Assembly (NCBI GenBank): GCA_023384415.1
Contig: JAHDWJ010000015.1
Coordinates: 1-64,000 of the forward strand
Length of the DNA: 64,000 nt
Source: Anaerolineae bacterium
GTDB lineage: Bacteria; Chloroflexota; Anaerolineae; Promineifilales; Promineifilaceae
Direction: 5' to 3'
The notes under the pieces are model-generated. The model was given only the letters and a program-made list of their open reading frames with translations. It had not been told where the DNA came from and searched no databases. Each line of letters begins with the position of its first letter. The first letter of the stretch is position 1. The position numbers were made by a program, and so were the translations under genes. Positions 34,466-43,709 of the stretch are shown piece by piece.

Positions 34466-35425
34466 CTACGACTTCAGTTTGGGTTGGTGCATGTTATCGT
34501 ACAAGAGCCAGATACCGATGACGATGAGGACAACAGGCCAACTGTTTTCCAAGATGGAACTCAGGGCCAGGGTCATAACCGCGGCCGCGACCAATCCCAC
34601 CGTCGGATATTTCGCCCAGGCAGTTGGGTACACATCATGCCGCCACCAGAGCCAGGCAAAGGGAGCAGCACACCCCAAGAAGAAGAACGCCCCGATGAGT
34701 CGCCCGGTCAGGTTGTTGCTTTCAGCCGCGGCCGCGAATGGGACCATCAAGGCCGTCGTTAGGAAAAAACCGGCCGGGATAATGGCCCACCATTGCCCTT
34801 TGACGAAGAAGAATACAATCAGGAACGGCACGGCCATCATCAATAAGACGAACGTGCCCACAACCTCTTCCGCCCTTTGACTGGACAACAATACCACGAC
34901 CCCCATTCCGCCCATGATGAACCCGGGAATCAAGGCCCACCAATATTCCCGATTGCGGAGATAAACCACGATAAAGGGCAGGGCGATGCTCCACATCACT
35001 ATCGCCCCAATCGTTTCTCCGGCCCACCGCTCGGAAACGAGGATGATAAGGGCTAGAACGGCTGTGACCCAACCCGGGATGAGTGCCCACCAGTTGTCTT
35101 GCCGGTTAAACAGGAAAATGATCCAGAAGGGTGCCGAGACAGCCGCCATGAACAAGGCCCCGATCCAAAGGGGGTTGAGGGTGGTGAAACTTAACGCGGC
35201 CGCGAGCGACAATCCACCGGTGATAAAAATCGGGAGCAGCCAGCCCCAATGTGTTTTGCCACTGTAAGCATAGACAGCGATAAAGAAAAGGCAGGCCAGC
35301 CCCAAACTCACGGCCCAAAATGTTTGGGACAATTCTGGGATGAAACCTAGAGTTTGCACCAAAAACAGCCCGCCCAAAACGATGAGAACAATACCCCATA
35401 ACAAATTGTTTCGTTGGTCAGACAT
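34466..35425 (-). CDS. Polytopic membrane protein with repeated W-ALIPG unit
   Basis: The 319-residue protein has about ten helices. A unit of two helices ending in a Trp-rich loop is repeated four times: WGWLLPIF, WWALIPGWV, WWALIPGFI and WWAIIPAGF, each about 45-50 residues apart. It begins and ends with LiaI/DUF5668-like helices (LLWGIVLIVLGGLFLVQTL; VVLIVIGIWLLYDNM). I know no function. It belongs to the same minus-strand membrane-protein run. Confidence 0.82.
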   Translation of the reverse strand: MSDQRNNLLWGIVLIVLGGLFLVQTLGFIPELSQTFWAVSLGLACLFFIAVYAYSGKTHWGWLLPIFITGGLSLAAALSFTTLNPLWIGALFMAAVSAPFWIIFLFNRQDNWWALIPGWVTAVLALIILVSERWAGETIGAIVMWSIALPFIVVYLRNREYWWALIPGFIMGGMGVVVLLSSQRAEEVVGTFVLLMMAVPFLIVFFFVKGQWWAIIPAGFFLTTALMVPFAAAAESNNLTGRLIGAFFFLGCAAPFAWLWWRHDVYPTAWAKYPTVGLVAAAVMTLALSSILENSWPVVLIVIGIWLLYDNMHQPKLKS

Positions 35426-35603
35426 GATTTTCCTCCTACTGCCAGGCCACTCAACGGCCTGATATTATTCGAGATTAACTTACAACAAACGCGGCCGCGC
35501 TCTCGTCTATCTAAAGTTATGACTGTGGTTATGTTTTGGCCTTTGTGCGGGAATATCAGATCGGGGCAAGCCGATTTTGCCATACCCTAATCGTCTTTTT
35601 CAG

Positions 35604-35999
35604 TCACGCACCGTACAGGCTGGCGACGGACCAATGAGGAACGAGTATGCCCCAGAGCAGAAAGGCATCAATGAGGATGGGCAAGATGGCCCGAGGGCTG
35701 AGATAGAGACTGTAGAGAATGAGGGATGATGCGGCCGCGATCCCTACCAACACTCCCCACCACTCCGCTGGTATAACCAGGCCAAACATCGCCAATAAGG
35801 CCAACAAAAAACAGACCCCGGCTATCACTGACAGGAGTTTGCTAACCTGGCTCACTCCCACCCCTGTCAAACCGAAAATAGCTTGAGAATCAGTGGCAAA
35901 AGGCCAGAAAACCCACCCTCGCCCTGCCGGAGCAGGCACATTAGCGGTCAGGGCAAAATGTGCACCCAACAGGAGTAAAAGGGGTATCAGGATACGCAT
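35604..35999 (-). CDS. Small polytopic membrane protein
   Basis: ATG 35999 follows AGGAG at six bases. The 131-residue product has four hydrophobic segments: an N-terminal one resembling a signal anchor (MRILIPLLLLLGAHFALTA), then about 50-70, 80-100 and 105-125. No family recognised. The gap to the previous gene (35426-35603) carries one intergenic GCGGCCGC and nothing else that I can name. Confidence 0.7.
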   Translation of the reverse strand: MRILIPLLLLLGAHFALTANVPAPAGRGWVFWPFATDSQAIFGLTGVGVSQVSKLLSVIAGVCFLLALLAMFGLVIPAEWWGVLVGIAAASSLILYSLYLSPRAILPILIDAFLLWGILVPHWSVASLYGA

Positions 36000-36097
36000 G
36001 ATGGTCTCCTTCCCAGGCAATAACATACACCAGAATAAAATAAACCCATACGGCATGGCGCTCGATGATTTTCTTGAAGCCCATTTTAGTTTTTCCT

Positions 36098-36319
36098 TTA
36101 TGACTGAGCGGGATCAAGTTGCCCTGCCAATTGAGATTGCAACCTACGATTGCGTACTTCAGCTCTTAACAAGGCAATCAGTAAAACCAGGGCCACAATT
36201 CCCAAGAAAACAGAACCAATGGTTTCGTTGACGTGAACATTGATTGGGCTATAAACACCAGGTTTGACATTGGGTGTTGCCGTCTTAACACCGTGATTTT
36301 GATCTTCACCAGTGGACAT
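36098..36319 (-). CDS. Small single-pass membrane protein
   Basis: The 73-residue product starts at ATG 36319, with GGAG seven bases upstream. It has a polar N-terminus with VKPGVYSPINVHVNETIG, one membrane helix (SVFLGIVALVLLIALL) and a basic then polar tail. No family recognised. It is about 100 bases upstream of the four-helix protein on the same strand. Confidence 0.7.
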   Translation of the reverse strand: MSTGEDQNHGVKTATPNVKPGVYSPINVHVNETIGSVFLGIVALVLLIALLRAEVRNRRLQSQLAGQLDPAQS

Positions 36320-36404
36320 TGTGAATCTCCTCATCTATTCCACGCCCAATTTTAGCTAACGGAAATCATCACAAGGGTTGAGAAAAAATCCATGGGGACA
36401 ATCC

Positions 36405-37298
36405 CTACATCTGTAGGGAAAACTCGGCTGGGGTTGAAGACTGAGGGGCTACATTTTTCAGCAAAAGCACAGCCGTAATCAGATTAAGCAGGGTAAGGAT
36501 CAGGAAGGGTATCAAAATACCCAGACTATCGGGTACACCTTGTAATGCCATGTTGATCCCCATGGCACTGACCCCCAGAGCCATCGTCAACCCTTTGAGC
36601 ACAGCAATTGAGGCTAACAGGTAGCCCCAGGCGGTGCGACGCAGGAGCAAAATGCCCGCCAAAATCGCTAATGGCGCGATTAAGGCCAGGTCCATTGCCT
36701 GAATGACCAATGTGGTTGTATTTTCCAGGGCTGGTGTCTGGCCTTGCAGAAGGGGTGAACCAATACGTCCCAACCAGGCTAATATCAGAAAGCCCCCGAC
36801 GGCAAATAACACGCCCGCAATCCAGCCGTGTGGCAAGTGGGGTGAAAAATGTTGGGGCAGTGAGGCCACATCAATCGCCATCAGACTCAAAATAAAGGCG
36901 TACAGGCTTAGCGTAAAGAGGGCTACGTACACCAAGAATAGGGCATTGTAGGCCGTGAGCATGGACATGGACATGTAGGTGTAGAGGAAAAAACCCAACG
37001 TGCCGATGAGGAGCAAGCGGCCGCGAAGCGATCCCCTGAACGCCAGCCAGGTTGAAATCGCCAGGAGCGGCAGCCCCACCACCAGAGTAATCAGATCATT
37101 GCCCTGCATCTGGGCGGCAGTGCTGACCGTATCGTAGTAATACAGCCCGTGCCCGTTGATCATCACTGTCTCGCCCCGGTGGTTAGTATAAGCATAAGCC
37201 TGGCCAGCGGTGTCGTAAAACAACCCGGCACTGACCGATAACAATGCCAGGGCGAAGATGAGAAGAACAAGCCATTTAATGGTAGATTGAAATTTCAT
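36405..37298 (-). CDS. Polytopic membrane protein
   Basis: The 297-residue protein has about seven helices, the first followed by an external loop rich in Tyr (AYTNHRGETVMINGHGLYYYD). ATG 37298 follows GGAGT by nine bases; the longer frame is less likely. I do not recognise a family. It ends 79 bases before the start of the next gene on the same strand and begins 48 bases after the lipoprotein gene. Confidence 0.78.
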   Translation of the reverse strand: MKFQSTIKWLVLLIFALALLSVSAGLFYDTAGQAYAYTNHRGETVMINGHGLYYYDTVSTAAQMQGNDLITLVVGLPLLAISTWLAFRGSLRGRLLLIGTLGFFLYTYMSMSMLTAYNALFLVYVALFTLSLYAFILSLMAIDVASLPQHFSPHLPHGWIAGVLFAVGGFLILAWLGRIGSPLLQGQTPALENTTTLVIQAMDLALIAPLAILAGILLLRRTAWGYLLASIAVLKGLTMALGVSAMGINMALQGVPDSLGILIPFLILTLLNLITAVLLLKNVAPQSSTPAEFSLQM

Positions 37299-37345
37299 CA
37301 GGTTGACTCCAGGCTTCGACAGGCTCAGGCCACGTAGCCCCAAAA

Positions 37346-38806
37346 CTATTGAGAAGACAGTACATCGGCAACAATGAAACTGCCGTTTACTTCTGCTACC
37401 ACTCTATTATTGTTATCAATGGCCCACACCGACCAACTGTAACTACCTGGTTTTAGTGGCGTTACCACGGTGAAGGTCGTGTCACCACTCTTCTCGTCAA
37501 CCATGACAACTGGTGGGTAGGCAGCATCATCCAGGATAATGAGTTGATAGCTGGTGGCGTCAGGATACGCTTGCCAGATAAGCGTCGGCGTCACGGTTAC
37601 AGTTGCCCCTATTGCCGGGCTTATCGCTTCTAACGTCGCCTTCACCCAAAATTGGCGGTTTAGTTCAGCCAGAACGGTATCACGGCCATCCAATGCCCGC
37701 ACCGTCCAACTGTAGCTGCCCGGTTCCAGGGCCGGACTGATGGGCACGACAGTTTCCGTGGTGAACTGACTGAAAGCTACCACTGGCGGATAAGCGTCAT
37801 CGTCTACAACAACCAGTTCATAACGAACCGCGTTGGCATAAGCTGCCCACTGTAAAATGGGTTGATTGTCCACGGATTCGTTATTGTCAGGCCAGATTCC
37901 CGCCAGTTCAGGTGGGGGGATGACGCCAGCGGCCGAGAGGGAGCTGATTAGCGCATCGAGGGCAGCCAGGTCCGGCGTGAAAGCATCGGTTGGTTGCTCA
38001 TTGAGCAAGGCGAGTGTTTGACTGAGATACCCCTGCCAATCGTCAACCAGGGCAGTAAACGCTTCTTCACTCATCTGCGATGTGGCGGGCAGGGCGGGTA
38101 CGGCTACCGGGAAATAAGCTGCGATGTAGATGGCCCCATCATCGGTCAGCCCCTGGAAGGTGTAAAACAGCTCCTGGTTACTGACTGGCACTAACCCCTG
38201 GCTAAGCTGGGTCAGGTAGCGGATGCCGCGGCCGCCAGCAAAGGTCAAATATTTTACCTGGGCACGGAACATGGGCACGGCATTGCTGGGGGGCAGCATG
38301 GACAGACCAGGCTGCGCTGCCCCCTGGTCCGGGGTAACAACTTCCAGCGCGGCCGCGTCGGGTGATTGAGCTAAAAGCTGCCGCAAATTGTCTACCGCTG
38401 GTTGCACCTCAATATTCAGCTCTCCTGTGGGATAAAGGTGGATCTGTGCGTCCGCGGTGAGATATTGACCTAACGGAGCATGGTTCTGTGCGCCAGCCGC
38501 ATCCACCAGGGTAAAAACAATATGTTCAGGCGAGGCCCATAAAACGCCTGGCCCTGGTTCAGCCGCCTGGGCTGGGAGCAGCTCTGGCTGCACACTGCCA
38601 GCTACGGTTGGGTCAAAGATAAAAGTAGCGCCGAGAAAATTGATAGTTTGCGGCGCATTCTCGGGGATGGTGATTGTGGCTGGGACAGTCGTACCCTCTG
38701 ATCCGCCCTCAACCAGCCCCACTTCCGGGGAGGTTGTGCTGGTACAACTCACAACCAACAACAGCAGCAATAAAATCAGTAAGCGTATTGGTGTTAAACG
38801 AGACAT
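37346..38806 (-). CDS. Lipoprotein with duplicated Ig-like beta domains
   Basis: The 486-residue protein starts at ATG 38806 with GGAGG five bases upstream. The signal ends in the lipobox VVSC. The first part (about 35-290) is of unknown fold. The C-terminal 180 residues hold two similar beta-sandwich units of about 90 residues, each with a NAVRYELVVVDD/DATSYQLIILDD strand and a PGSYSWTVRALD/PGSYSWSVWAID strand, resembling fibronectin-type domains. It is the first gene of the minus-strand membrane-protein run. Confidence 0.85.
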   Translation of the reverse strand: MSRLTPIRLLILLLLLLVVSCTSTTSPEVGLVEGGSEGTTVPATITIPENAPQTINFLGATFIFDPTVAGSVQPELLPAQAAEPGPGVLWASPEHIVFTLVDAAGAQNHAPLGQYLTADAQIHLYPTGELNIEVQPAVDNLRQLLAQSPDAAALEVVTPDQGAAQPGLSMLPPSNAVPMFRAQVKYLTFAGGRGIRYLTQLSQGLVPVSNQELFYTFQGLTDDGAIYIAAYFPVAVPALPATSQMSEEAFTALVDDWQGYLSQTLALLNEQPTDAFTPDLAALDALISSLSAAGVIPPPELAGIWPDNNESVDNQPILQWAAYANAVRYELVVVDDDAYPPVVAFSQFTTETVVPISPALEPGSYSWTVRALDGRDTVLAELNRQFWVKATLEAISPAIGATVTVTPTLIWQAYPDATSYQLIILDDAAYPPVVMVDEKSGDTTFTVVTPLKPGSYSWSVWAIDNNNRVVAEVNGSFIVADVLSSQ

Positions 38807-39096
38807 GGTTACCTCCCAGGCAGCCTGAATCAACCTGCCTGACTGCTCAGGCTGCTCTATTGATCAAGGTTGGCGTGGTACAGTCAGGGGACTGACTACA
38901 GTCAGAGAGTGTTAGCAGGTATTGAGTATCTGCCTAAACTGTTAAGATTTTCATAATATAGGGTAAAGGGAATTGCCTGTGGTTGGCCTCTATCAAAAGT
39001 TGTACTCAAGGTTATATTTTGCCGGAAGTTAATAGTATTACTGCCTGGTTGGCATGTATGGTCAGGGCTTCCTGATACTATCACAACGTAAATGTA

Positions 39097-39207
39097 TACT
39101 GCCAACGGTCATAAACTGACATTTTCAGTGAGACTGGCGACTCGATAGTAACCAGTCTCCAATCTCCAGCCTCCAACCAGAATGTCACTTTATGACCACG
39201 ATGGGCA
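39097..39207 (+). repeat. MITE-like hairpin repeat, family A copy 2
   Basis: Same orientation as 32432-32550, from TATACTGCCAACGGTCATAAAC to TTATGACCACGATGGG. Outer and inner inverted repeats are both kept, and the central AGTCTCC array is one unit shorter. Confidence 0.8.
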
Positions 39208-39305
39208 TAACATCTCAGTAAAACGTGTAACCATCGGAGTTTGACCCAAGAGCTTGTCCATTGCCCAAACCTTCTGAAGGTTCGCTCCAATTTATTGAGA
39301 AGATA
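39208..39305 (-). repeat. 99-bp MITE-like repeat, copy 2 (inverted)
   Basis: Reverse-complement copy of 24059-24158. It abuts the family A hairpin directly. One CCTTCCGAAGG block has decayed (CCATCGGAG), the other is nearly intact. Confidence 0.75.
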
Positions 39306-39336
39306 CACCTAACCTGGACAAGCCAGAACCAACTCC

Positions 39337-39394
39337 CGCGCAAAGGCGCAGAGTCGCGGAGAAAAAACCTCTGCGTCCCTGCGTCTCAGCGCGA
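39337..39394. repeat. CGCAGAG hairpin element
   Basis: CGCGCAAAGGCGCAGAG and CTCTGCGTCCCTGCGTCTCAGCGCG are imperfect inverted repeats around a short A-rich loop. Similar intergenic elements are common in environmental bacterial genomes. Confidence 0.65.
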
Positions 39395-39435
39395 GATTTT
39401 CTTGCTCACGATACAAGAAGCTGACTTTTAAGGGA

Positions 39436-40035
39436 CTAAATGAAGTTAAAACTTTCGTCACGCAGCCACATTAAGCATTGATCCAGCCGGGTCAGCCGGA
39501 TCGCCGCCATTTCTCTGGCGACCGGCAAGGTAAAACGATTTTGTATCAGTTCACGTCGCTTTAGAACCTGGTTACAGGCGGTTATCAACTCTTTCGGGCC
39601 GTGTGCATATTCACGCACCAGGCCAATAACCCCCAGAAAGTCGAGAAAATCGGCTTCACGTAATAGCACGGCTTCAACGGATGTCACGGGTCGTTGATCA
39701 CGATAATCGTGATATTCAATCGTTTCCAGGATGATGCCTACCTCTGTTTCGGTCAGATTCAGGCGGGGCAGAATCAGCGTTTCGACAACCTGGCGTGACC
39801 GCAGGGCGTGTTCAACCCCCGGCTGTTGGTAACAGGGATAGGCCCCCCAATCGTGCAGATAGGTGGCAATGGTGAGAGCCGTTTCATTATAGGTCAGCCC
39901 TGTACCGATTAAGGCAATCAGCTTGAGCAACCGCTGGACATGGGAATAAGCCAATTGGCCGCCATCAGTACAGGTTAACCCGGCCAGATCGGCTATCGTC
40001 AGCGGGCGATTATCCAAGAGGTTGGTTGCAGTCAT
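39436..40035 (-). CDS. HD-domain phosphohydrolase
   Basis: The 199-residue protein has the HD metal ligands in order: SHVQRLLKL (His), YLHDWGAYP (His-Asp), a His in VEHALRS, IEYHDYR, and READFLD (Asp). It looks like a stand-alone HD hydrolase acting on a nucleotide or phosphoester of unknown identity. No partner gene is evident. Confidence 0.88.
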   Translation of the reverse strand: MTATNLLDNRPLTIADLAGLTCTDGGQLAYSHVQRLLKLIALIGTGLTYNETALTIATYLHDWGAYPCYQQPGVEHALRSRQVVETLILPRLNLTETEVGIILETIEYHDYRDQRPVTSVEAVLLREADFLDFLGVIGLVREYAHGPKELITACNQVLKRRELIQNRFTLPVAREMAAIRLTRLDQCLMWLRDESFNFI

Positions 40036-40109
40036 GGTGCTGTCTCCAGACGGTTAGATGAAAGGTCAGGTTGGTAATGTTGGTGAGGGTGGTGTTGTTT
40101 TGCCCCGTT

Positions 40110-40808
40110 TTAACGTATCAATGCCAATCGTTCCGCCCGTTTCCGAATTTCAAGCAACATCTTCCGCTCCATGATGAACTGGATGAAGTAGGTCAACTTG
40201 ATGGGCAATTCCGGTTTCATATTCATCCGCGAACGCAGAAGCAAGCGGGTGGAGCCGTCGGCTTGTGGTTCCAGAACAAATTGCCAGGTGTCAATGCAGG
40301 TATCGTCGGGTTTGTTCTCCAGGCCAAAAGAGAGAAGAACAGCCCGGTTGGGTTGCAGTTCGCGTACATAGAGACCTGGTCCAGGGTTAAGCACAAATTC
40401 TTTGGGGGTAAATCGCCAGAAATCACCCACCTGGACATTTTGATACTCTGGCACGATGCGGTCTACGCTATGGACCTTGAGGCCAAACAGATTTTCTAGC
40501 CAGTCATAGCTGTACATGCCACCCCGGTCTACCCCAATCTGGAGCAGCCAGGGGTAAATCTTGTCTGGACTGGCTTTGATGGTCACCCCTTTGGTGGTTT
40601 GTAGATTGGCCTGGGGAACCAAATCATCACCGGGTAAGGGTTTCGCCTGTTCGGCTTTGGTTGCCCCCCAACCAATCATCCAGGGCCAGAGCAGGGTAAG
40701 GTAGCCAGCGGCCCCGGCGGTTAAAGTTACCAATAAACCCACCGGCCAAAAAGGACGCGGCCGCAAATGAACTTCTCTCATTAAAGAAATAGAAGGTGTG
40801 GTCATCAT
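40110..40808 (-). CDS. Membrane-anchored SRPBCC-family protein
   Basis: The 232-residue protein has one or two N-terminal hydrophobic segments (WPVGLLVTLTAGAAGYLTLLWPWM). A START/Bet v1-like SRPBCC domain follows (about 60-215), recognised by IKASPDKIYPWLLQIGVDRGGMYSYDWLEN and the C-terminal helix. Such domains bind lipids or other hydrophobic ligands. ATG 40808 has AGGAG four bases upstream and ATG 40805 is equally possible. It is 89 bases downstream of the ABC-2 permease on the same strand and may belong to that unit. Confidence 0.85.
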   Translation of the reverse strand: MMTTPSISLMREVHLRPRPFWPVGLLVTLTAGAAGYLTLLWPWMIGWGATKAEQAKPLPGDDLVPQANLQTTKGVTIKASPDKIYPWLLQIGVDRGGMYSYDWLENLFGLKVHSVDRIVPEYQNVQVGDFWRFTPKEFVLNPGPGLYVRELQPNRAVLLSFGLENKPDDTCIDTWQFVLEPQADGSTRLLLRSRMNMKPELPIKLTYFIQFIMERKMLLEIRKRAERLALIR

Positions 40809-40897
40809 ATAACTCCTAAAGAATAAGACGCGGCGAGGGGGTGAGTGGGCGATGGGGCGAAAAGATCGCCACGTCGCTGCGCCCCTGTGTTGCCCTT

Positions 40898-41752
40898 TCA
40901 AGATTTGGGGTGCATCAGACTCAAGGTGTGCAGCGCTTCCGGTAATATCACCAACAACCAGGCAGCGTAGGGCACAAGGGCCAGTAGAGCCATCAGCGGA
41001 TGGCCGCGCCGTTCACTGCTGGTGCTATCCCAACGGAACAGATACCAGGCCAACATGAAAGCGGTGATGCCCCCGACAAACAAAGTAAGAATTGACCCCC
41101 AGGGATAAAAGTCGGCCATACCCCCCATAGCCAACCCGTTGAAGGCATTCATAGTGTGGGTGGCAGGGAGCAGCAGGGCTATTTTCGCGGCCGCGCCCGG
41201 CAACATGCTGTACGGAATCATAATGCCGCCAATAATCATCGAAGGCAGAAAAATAGCCTGGGAAAATAACACCGTCAGGCGAGAATTGGGGGCAACAACC
41301 CCAATCAAAACCGCCAGCCCCGTGCAAGCTACAGCCATCCCCAGAACCGTCAGAAAAAAGGTGGCATAATTTTGCGGCGCGGGGGCGTCAAAAAAGATAG
41401 GCGCGGTGATCAAAATGATGAGGGCTACCATCAGCACGTGCAAAATAGTGGACAGGGCTGGGATGAGCAAAATGTTCCTGGCCGGGACACCGTTAATTTT
41501 GTAGCTGCGGAAAATCCCCGCCTCACGAGCATTGACCAATGGGTCAGGCAGCCCCAAAAGGGTTGAGGCCAAAATACCAAACGTCACCATCCCCGGAATG
41601 ATCACCTCCCGAAACAGCGGATTAACGCCGGGCATGATCACGCTCATCATCAGGTACAGCCCCAGAGGAAACAGATAATTCATCAGCAGCAGGTTCTTGT
41701 TGCGGATGCCGGTGCGAAACTCAAAGGCAAAATGGCTGGCAAAAGCGTTCAT
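40898..41752 (-). CDS. ABC-2 type transporter permease
   Basis: The 284-residue protein has six membrane helices and the ABC-2 permease layout: an N-terminal FEFRTGIRNKNLLLMNY amphipathic segment and a central VIGVVAPNSRLT-like region with SQAIFLPSMIIGGIMIPYSMLP. It overlaps the upstream ATP-binding gene by four bases (ATGA). With it, it forms an exporter of unknown substrate, possibly a drug or lipid. Confidence 0.92.
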   Translation of the reverse strand: MNAFASHFAFEFRTGIRNKNLLLMNYLFPLGLYLMMSVIMPGVNPLFREVIIPGMVTFGILASTLLGLPDPLVNAREAGIFRSYKINGVPARNILLIPALSTILHVLMVALIILITAPIFFDAPAPQNYATFFLTVLGMAVACTGLAVLIGVVAPNSRLTVLFSQAIFLPSMIIGGIMIPYSMLPGAAAKIALLLPATHTMNAFNGLAMGGMADFYPWGSILTLFVGGITAFMLAWYLFRWDSTSSERRGHPLMALLALVPYAAWLLVILPEALHTLSLMHPKS

Positions 41753-42663
41753 TTGGGGCCTCCATTGGTCAGTTCCAGAAAACGATCTTCGAGCGAAGGC
41801 CGCTCAACACGCAAATCAATCAAGGTATCCCCTTCCGCTTCTACGGTGCTGATGAGGGTGGATACAGTCTGGCCGATGTTGGTGCTGAAGTAGATGGCGT
41901 ACTGCTCCTTGACCAGATATTGGCTGACAGCAGGAATCGGGTGATGGTTCGAGAGCAAAGAGCCAGACCGGGTGTTAACCGAGACTTTGGTCAGCCCGGC
42001 CCCGGTGGCGGTAATCGCCAGCGGCGTATCTACGGCGACTAGTTTGCCCTGGAGCAGAATGGCGACTCGATCCGACATCTCTTCGGCTTCGGCCATGTCG
42101 TGGGTGGCCAGGATGATGGTTGTGCCCTTGCTCTTGAGTTCGTGCATGAGGCTGTGCAACTCCACCCGTGAGGCCACATCCAGACCGGCTGTTGGTTCAT
42201 CCAGGAAGAGAACCGGTGGATCATGGGCCACGGCCAACGCCAACGCCAGCCGCCGCTGCAAGCCGGTGGACAACCCCTGGAACTCAATGTTCCGTTTGCC
42301 CCCAAGACCCAGACGGTCCAGCAGGTCAAAACGAGGGGCGACGCCGTGATAGGCACAGAACAACTTCATGGCTTCGTCAGCGGTGATGCTGGCGGGTAGA
42401 CCAGCCGATTGTAGTTGGACGCCGATAAGGTTGCGGAGTTTGTGCGGCGCGGCCGCAGGGTCAACCCCAGCCACTCGTAAGGTACCCCCGCTCGGCGGCC
42501 GCAGCCCTTCCAGGCTTTCCAGGGTGCTGGTCTTACCCGCTCCATTTGGCCCCAGCAGGCCAAAAATTTCACCCTTGTAAACCGTGAAACTAATATTGTC
42601 CACAGCCACGTAATCGCCGTAGAGCTTACGAAAATTTTTGACCTCAATCATCGGTTCATTCAT
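41749..42663 (-). CDS. ABC transporter ATP-binding protein
   Basis: The 304-residue protein has Walker A GPNGAGKTS at 38-46, signature LSTGLQRRL (a variant of LSGGQ), Walker B VLFLDEPTAGLD and an H-loop in ATHDMAEAEEMSDR. A C-terminal extension of about 85 residues is typical of CcmA/DrrA-type exporters. It partners the overlapping ABC-2 permease. Two GCGGCCGC sites lie in it. Confidence 0.95.
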   Translation of the reverse strand: MNEPMIEVKNFRKLYGDYVAVDNISFTVYKGEIFGLLGPNGAGKTSTLESLEGLRPPSGGTLRVAGVDPAAAPHKLRNLIGVQLQSAGLPASITADEAMKLFCAYHGVAPRFDLLDRLGLGGKRNIEFQGLSTGLQRRLALALAVAHDPPVLFLDEPTAGLDVASRVELHSLMHELKSKGTTIILATHDMAEAEEMSDRVAILLQGKLVAVDTPLAITATGAGLTKVSVNTRSGSLLSNHHPIPAVSQYLVKEQYAIYFSTNIGQTVSTLISTVEAEGDTLIDLRVERPSLEDRFLELTNGGPK

Positions 42664-42747
42664 GTTGACACCTTCCTAACTGCTACAATCCCATCTCTAC
42701 CAGGGTGGATATAGGCACTGGTAGCTATAGCATAACCTCAAGGCTTA

Positions 42748-43668
42748 TCAACCGCCCGGCGTCACCGTCCCCATGGCGATGAAGAAAAAGACGGCGACAT
42801 CCAAACAAAAATGGATACACCAGGCCCAAAAGAAGCCCCGTGTTTCCAGCATGGCTTTGCCCATAAGCCAGCCGACAAGGGCTGACATCACCACCCCTAG
42901 CATACCATAAGGCATTCCAAAGTAGTGCATAATACCGAAAAAGGTCGCGGTAATGAGCAAGGCATACCGTGAGCCTACGACATTTTCTAACGCAGCCAGG
43001 AAAGAAGCCCGGTAAATCATCTCTTCGCCATAAGCATTCATGGCAGCAAAGAGAAAGACGAAGGGGAGAAGGGGCAGGGCTTTAACAACAAGCGCGGCCA
43101 CGATCGGATTACCAAACAAGACCATAAAAACGGTCAAGCCCCCGGCTAAGGCGATGGAGAGGAACGGGCCTAAGATGCGCCAGGAAGACGGGCGCATCAT
43201 AATGAGGGGGATGGGATTTGCGGCCGCGTCCAGTTTCCCCAGTGCCAGAAAAAAATCGTGCCGATTGCGCGTCAAAAACCATAAAAACCCGGTCATCAAC
43301 AACGCCAACGTAAAACGCGGCCCCTGCACCACCAACATATCATGGATAAAGCGGTCACTCCCTACCAGCCACGCTTCCCAACGCAAAAGCGAATAAAACT
43401 CACGCACTCCCCAATCAAGGCTCAACAAAACAAACACGACCCCAGCCAATGACCGTAAAGGGTTGAGGGTTGGCCAGATCAATGTAGACATCAGCAAAAC
43501 GACGGCAAAAGCGACTTTAACGGGGTAAAGCCAGGTCGGAATAGCCTCTGTCAATTCAAACCAGATGACATCGGGCAGAATCGAAACCGCTAACATCACC
43601 ACCCAGGCCACCAACGTCATGACCGAAATACGGTTAGATTTTACAGCAGGCACAATTACTATACTCAT
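42748..43668 (-). CDS. CPBP (Abi) intramembrane glutamic endopeptidase
   Basis: The 306-residue protein has about eight helices and the CPBP motifs: EEMIYR (glutamates and Arg), FFGIMH (His) and a second His/Asp in CIHFCLDV. These proteases, related to CAAX prenyl protease Rce1, process membrane proteins or peptides. ATG 43668 is preferred to GTG 43686, since GAGG lies eight bases before it. It is upstream of the ABC exporter on the same strand, 84 bases away. Confidence 0.92.
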   Translation of the reverse strand: MSIVIVPAVKSNRISVMTLVAWVVMLAVSILPDVIWFELTEAIPTWLYPVKVAFAVVLLMSTLIWPTLNPLRSLAGVVFVLLSLDWGVREFYSLLRWEAWLVGSDRFIHDMLVVQGPRFTLALLMTGFLWFLTRNRHDFFLALGKLDAAANPIPLIMMRPSSWRILGPFLSIALAGGLTVFMVLFGNPIVAALVVKALPLLPFVFLFAAMNAYGEEMIYRASFLAALENVVGSRYALLITATFFGIMHYFGMPYGMLGVVMSALVGWLMGKAMLETRGFFWAWCIHFCLDVAVFFFIAMGTVTPGG

Positions 43669-43709
43669 ACTTTGTTCCTCACTCACCCACCCGCAAACTT
43701 GCCCACTCG

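Larger units (their letters stand above)
38807..39435. other. Gene-free region made of three repeat elements
   Basis: These 629 bases have no convincing gene. They contain a family A hairpin (39097-39207), a family B element (39208-39305) and a CGCAGAG hairpin (39337-39394). The rest (38807-39096) is AT-rich unique sequence and may hold the promoter of the membrane-protein run. Confidence 0.65.

Noticed and set aside
38902..39105. 67-residue minus-strand frame in the repeat-rich gap
   Set aside because: No ribosome site or family similarity, and it runs into the family A repeat; most likely chance.
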